NCBI GenBank assembly: GCA_026994735.1
Contig: JALWQD010000159.1
Location: 1-6,408, forward strand
DNA from: Gammaproteobacteria bacterium
Lineage (GTDB): Bacteria > Pseudomonadota > Gammaproteobacteria > SZUA-140
Length of the DNA: 6,408 nt
Direction: 5' to 3'
Position 1 is the stretch's first letter, and each line of letters opens with the position of its first letter. A model generated the notes under the pieces. The model was not told where the DNA came from. It ran no database searches and was given only the letters and a program-made list of their open reading frames with translations. The position numbers and the translations under genes are program-made. This document shows, one piece after another, positions 5,548-6,408 of this stretch.

Positions 5548-6408
5548 ATCTGTTTGAACGCTACTTAAGTGTGTGGGTATTGCTGTGCATTGTTGTCGGC
5601 ATTCTCCTCGGACAACGCTTTCCGGAATTATTTCAGCAGATTGGCGGGCTGGAAATCGCTCAGGTCAATATTCCTGTGGCTGTGCTGGTGTGGTTGATGA
5701 TTCTGCCAATGTTGCTCAAGATAGATTTTCAATCCTTGCAAGAAGTCCGTCAGCACTGGAAAGGGGTGGGGATTACGCTGTTTGTGAATTGGGCGGTTAA
5801 ACCTTTCTCGATGGCGTTATTAGGTTGGTTGTTTATTCGTGTTTTGTTTGCCCAGTGGTTGCCAGCTGAACAGATTGACAGCTATATCGCGGGTTTGATT
5901 GTTCTGGCAGCGGCACCTTGTACTGCGATGGTGTTTGTTTGGAGTAACCTGACTAACGGCCATGCGGGGTTTACCTTGTCACAGGTCGCCCTGAATGATG
6001 TGATTATGGTATTCGCCTTTGCCCCGATCGTCGCTCTTCTGCTGGGAATCTCTTCGTTGCATGTGCCTTGGGATACCTTGATGTTGTCAGTGGGGCTATA
6101 TATCGTATTGCCGGTCATGGTGGCAACGATCTGGCGTCAGGTGTTAATGCATCGTGGACAGCAGCATTTGTCGAACGTATTGCAACGGTTGCAGCCATTG
6201 TCATTAGTGGCATTGCTGACGACGCTGGTGTTGTTGTTCGGGTTTCAGGGAAAGCAAATTATTGAGCAACCCATTATTATTATGTTATTGGCGATCCCGA
6301 TTCTGATCCAAGTGTATTTTAATTCAGGTCTGGCTTATCTGCTAAGTCGGCAGCTCGGTGTCGATCACCGTGTGGCGGCACCCTCGGCATTGATTGGTGC
6401 GAGCAACT
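5544..6408 (+). CDS. acr3: ACR3-family arsenite efflux transporter, 3' end missing
   Basis: The start at 5544 overlaps the arsC stop (ATGA, 5544-5547), with only weak ribosome-site pairing upstream (TAGG, 5532-5535). The frame stays open to the window end, giving 288 of an expected 340-360 residues. It begins MNLFERYLSVWVLLCIVVGI. Hydrophobic segments suggest eight or nine of ten helices in view. The key site APCTAMVFVWSNLTNG is present, with Cys126 the conserved helix-4 thiolate and the following WSNLTNG loop diagnostic for ACR3. GASN at the edge is the start of the next conserved helix. The protein exports arsenite using the proton motive force and works downstream of ArsC. It is the ACR3 type rather than the larger E. 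coli ArsB, and no arsA ATPase is seen here. A hypothetical gene past 6408 cannot be judged. Confidence 0.95.
   Translation, partial: MNLFERYLSVWVLLCIVVGILLGQRFPELFQQIGGLEIAQVNIPVAVLVWLMILPMLLKIDFQSLQEVRQHWKGVGITLFVNWAVKPFSMALLGWLFIRVLFAQWLPAEQIDSYIAGLIVLAAAPCTAMVFVWSNLTNGHAGFTLSQVALNDVIMVFAFAPIVALLLGISSLHVPWDTLMLSVGLYIVLPVMVATIWRQVLMHRGQQHLSNVLQRLQPLSLVALLTTLVLLFGFQGKQIIEQPIIIMLLAIPILIQVYFNSGLAYLLSRQLGVDHRVAAPSALIGASN

Overview
The window looks like a metal-resistance island of a Gram-negative proteobacterium, probably gamma or beta. This rests on an outer-membrane beta-barrel gene, Shine-Dalgarno starts, mid-range GC and the style of the ars proteins; nothing in the sequence fixes the species. 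Every supportable gene is on the + strand.

Region 1 (1-632) holds no intact gene. It has short open stretches that jump frame and are cut by stops, which reads as one or more decayed coding sequences that I cannot identify.

Region 2 (633-2847) is a tight run of three intact envelope genes: a small exported heavy-metal-associated (HMA) protein with a CPFC motif, an outer-membrane channel-like protein ending in Phe, and an anchored or exported six-bladed NHL beta-propeller.

Region 3 (2848-3720) is about 870 bp of decayed genes in the same orientation: a small unidentified membrane-type protein, a thioredoxin-like protein whose CPVC redox motif is split by one extra base, and a CcdA/DsbD-like membrane electron carrier broken by at least three frame changes and three in-frame stops. 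An intact MerR-family metal regulator follows 13 nt later (3734-4171). Regions 2 and 3 together look like a once six-gene, MerR-associated envelope metal and thiol-redox operon. Its electron-supply arm has been lost while the metal-binding, outer-membrane and propeller genes stay open.

Region 4 (4172-6408) is an arsenic operon: a promoter with overlapping inverted repeats, arsR, an ArsI/CadI-type metalloenzyme, a thioredoxin-type arsenate reductase arsC, and an ACR3 arsenite exporter cut by the window end. ArsR senses As(III), ArsC makes arsenite from arsenate, ACR3 exports it, and the ArsI/CadI enzyme may cleave C-As bonds of methylated or aromatic arsenicals. The last three genes are joined by ATGA stop/start overlaps. 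The arsR promoter places the likely transcription start at the ATG itself, so arsR may be translated from a leaderless mRNA.
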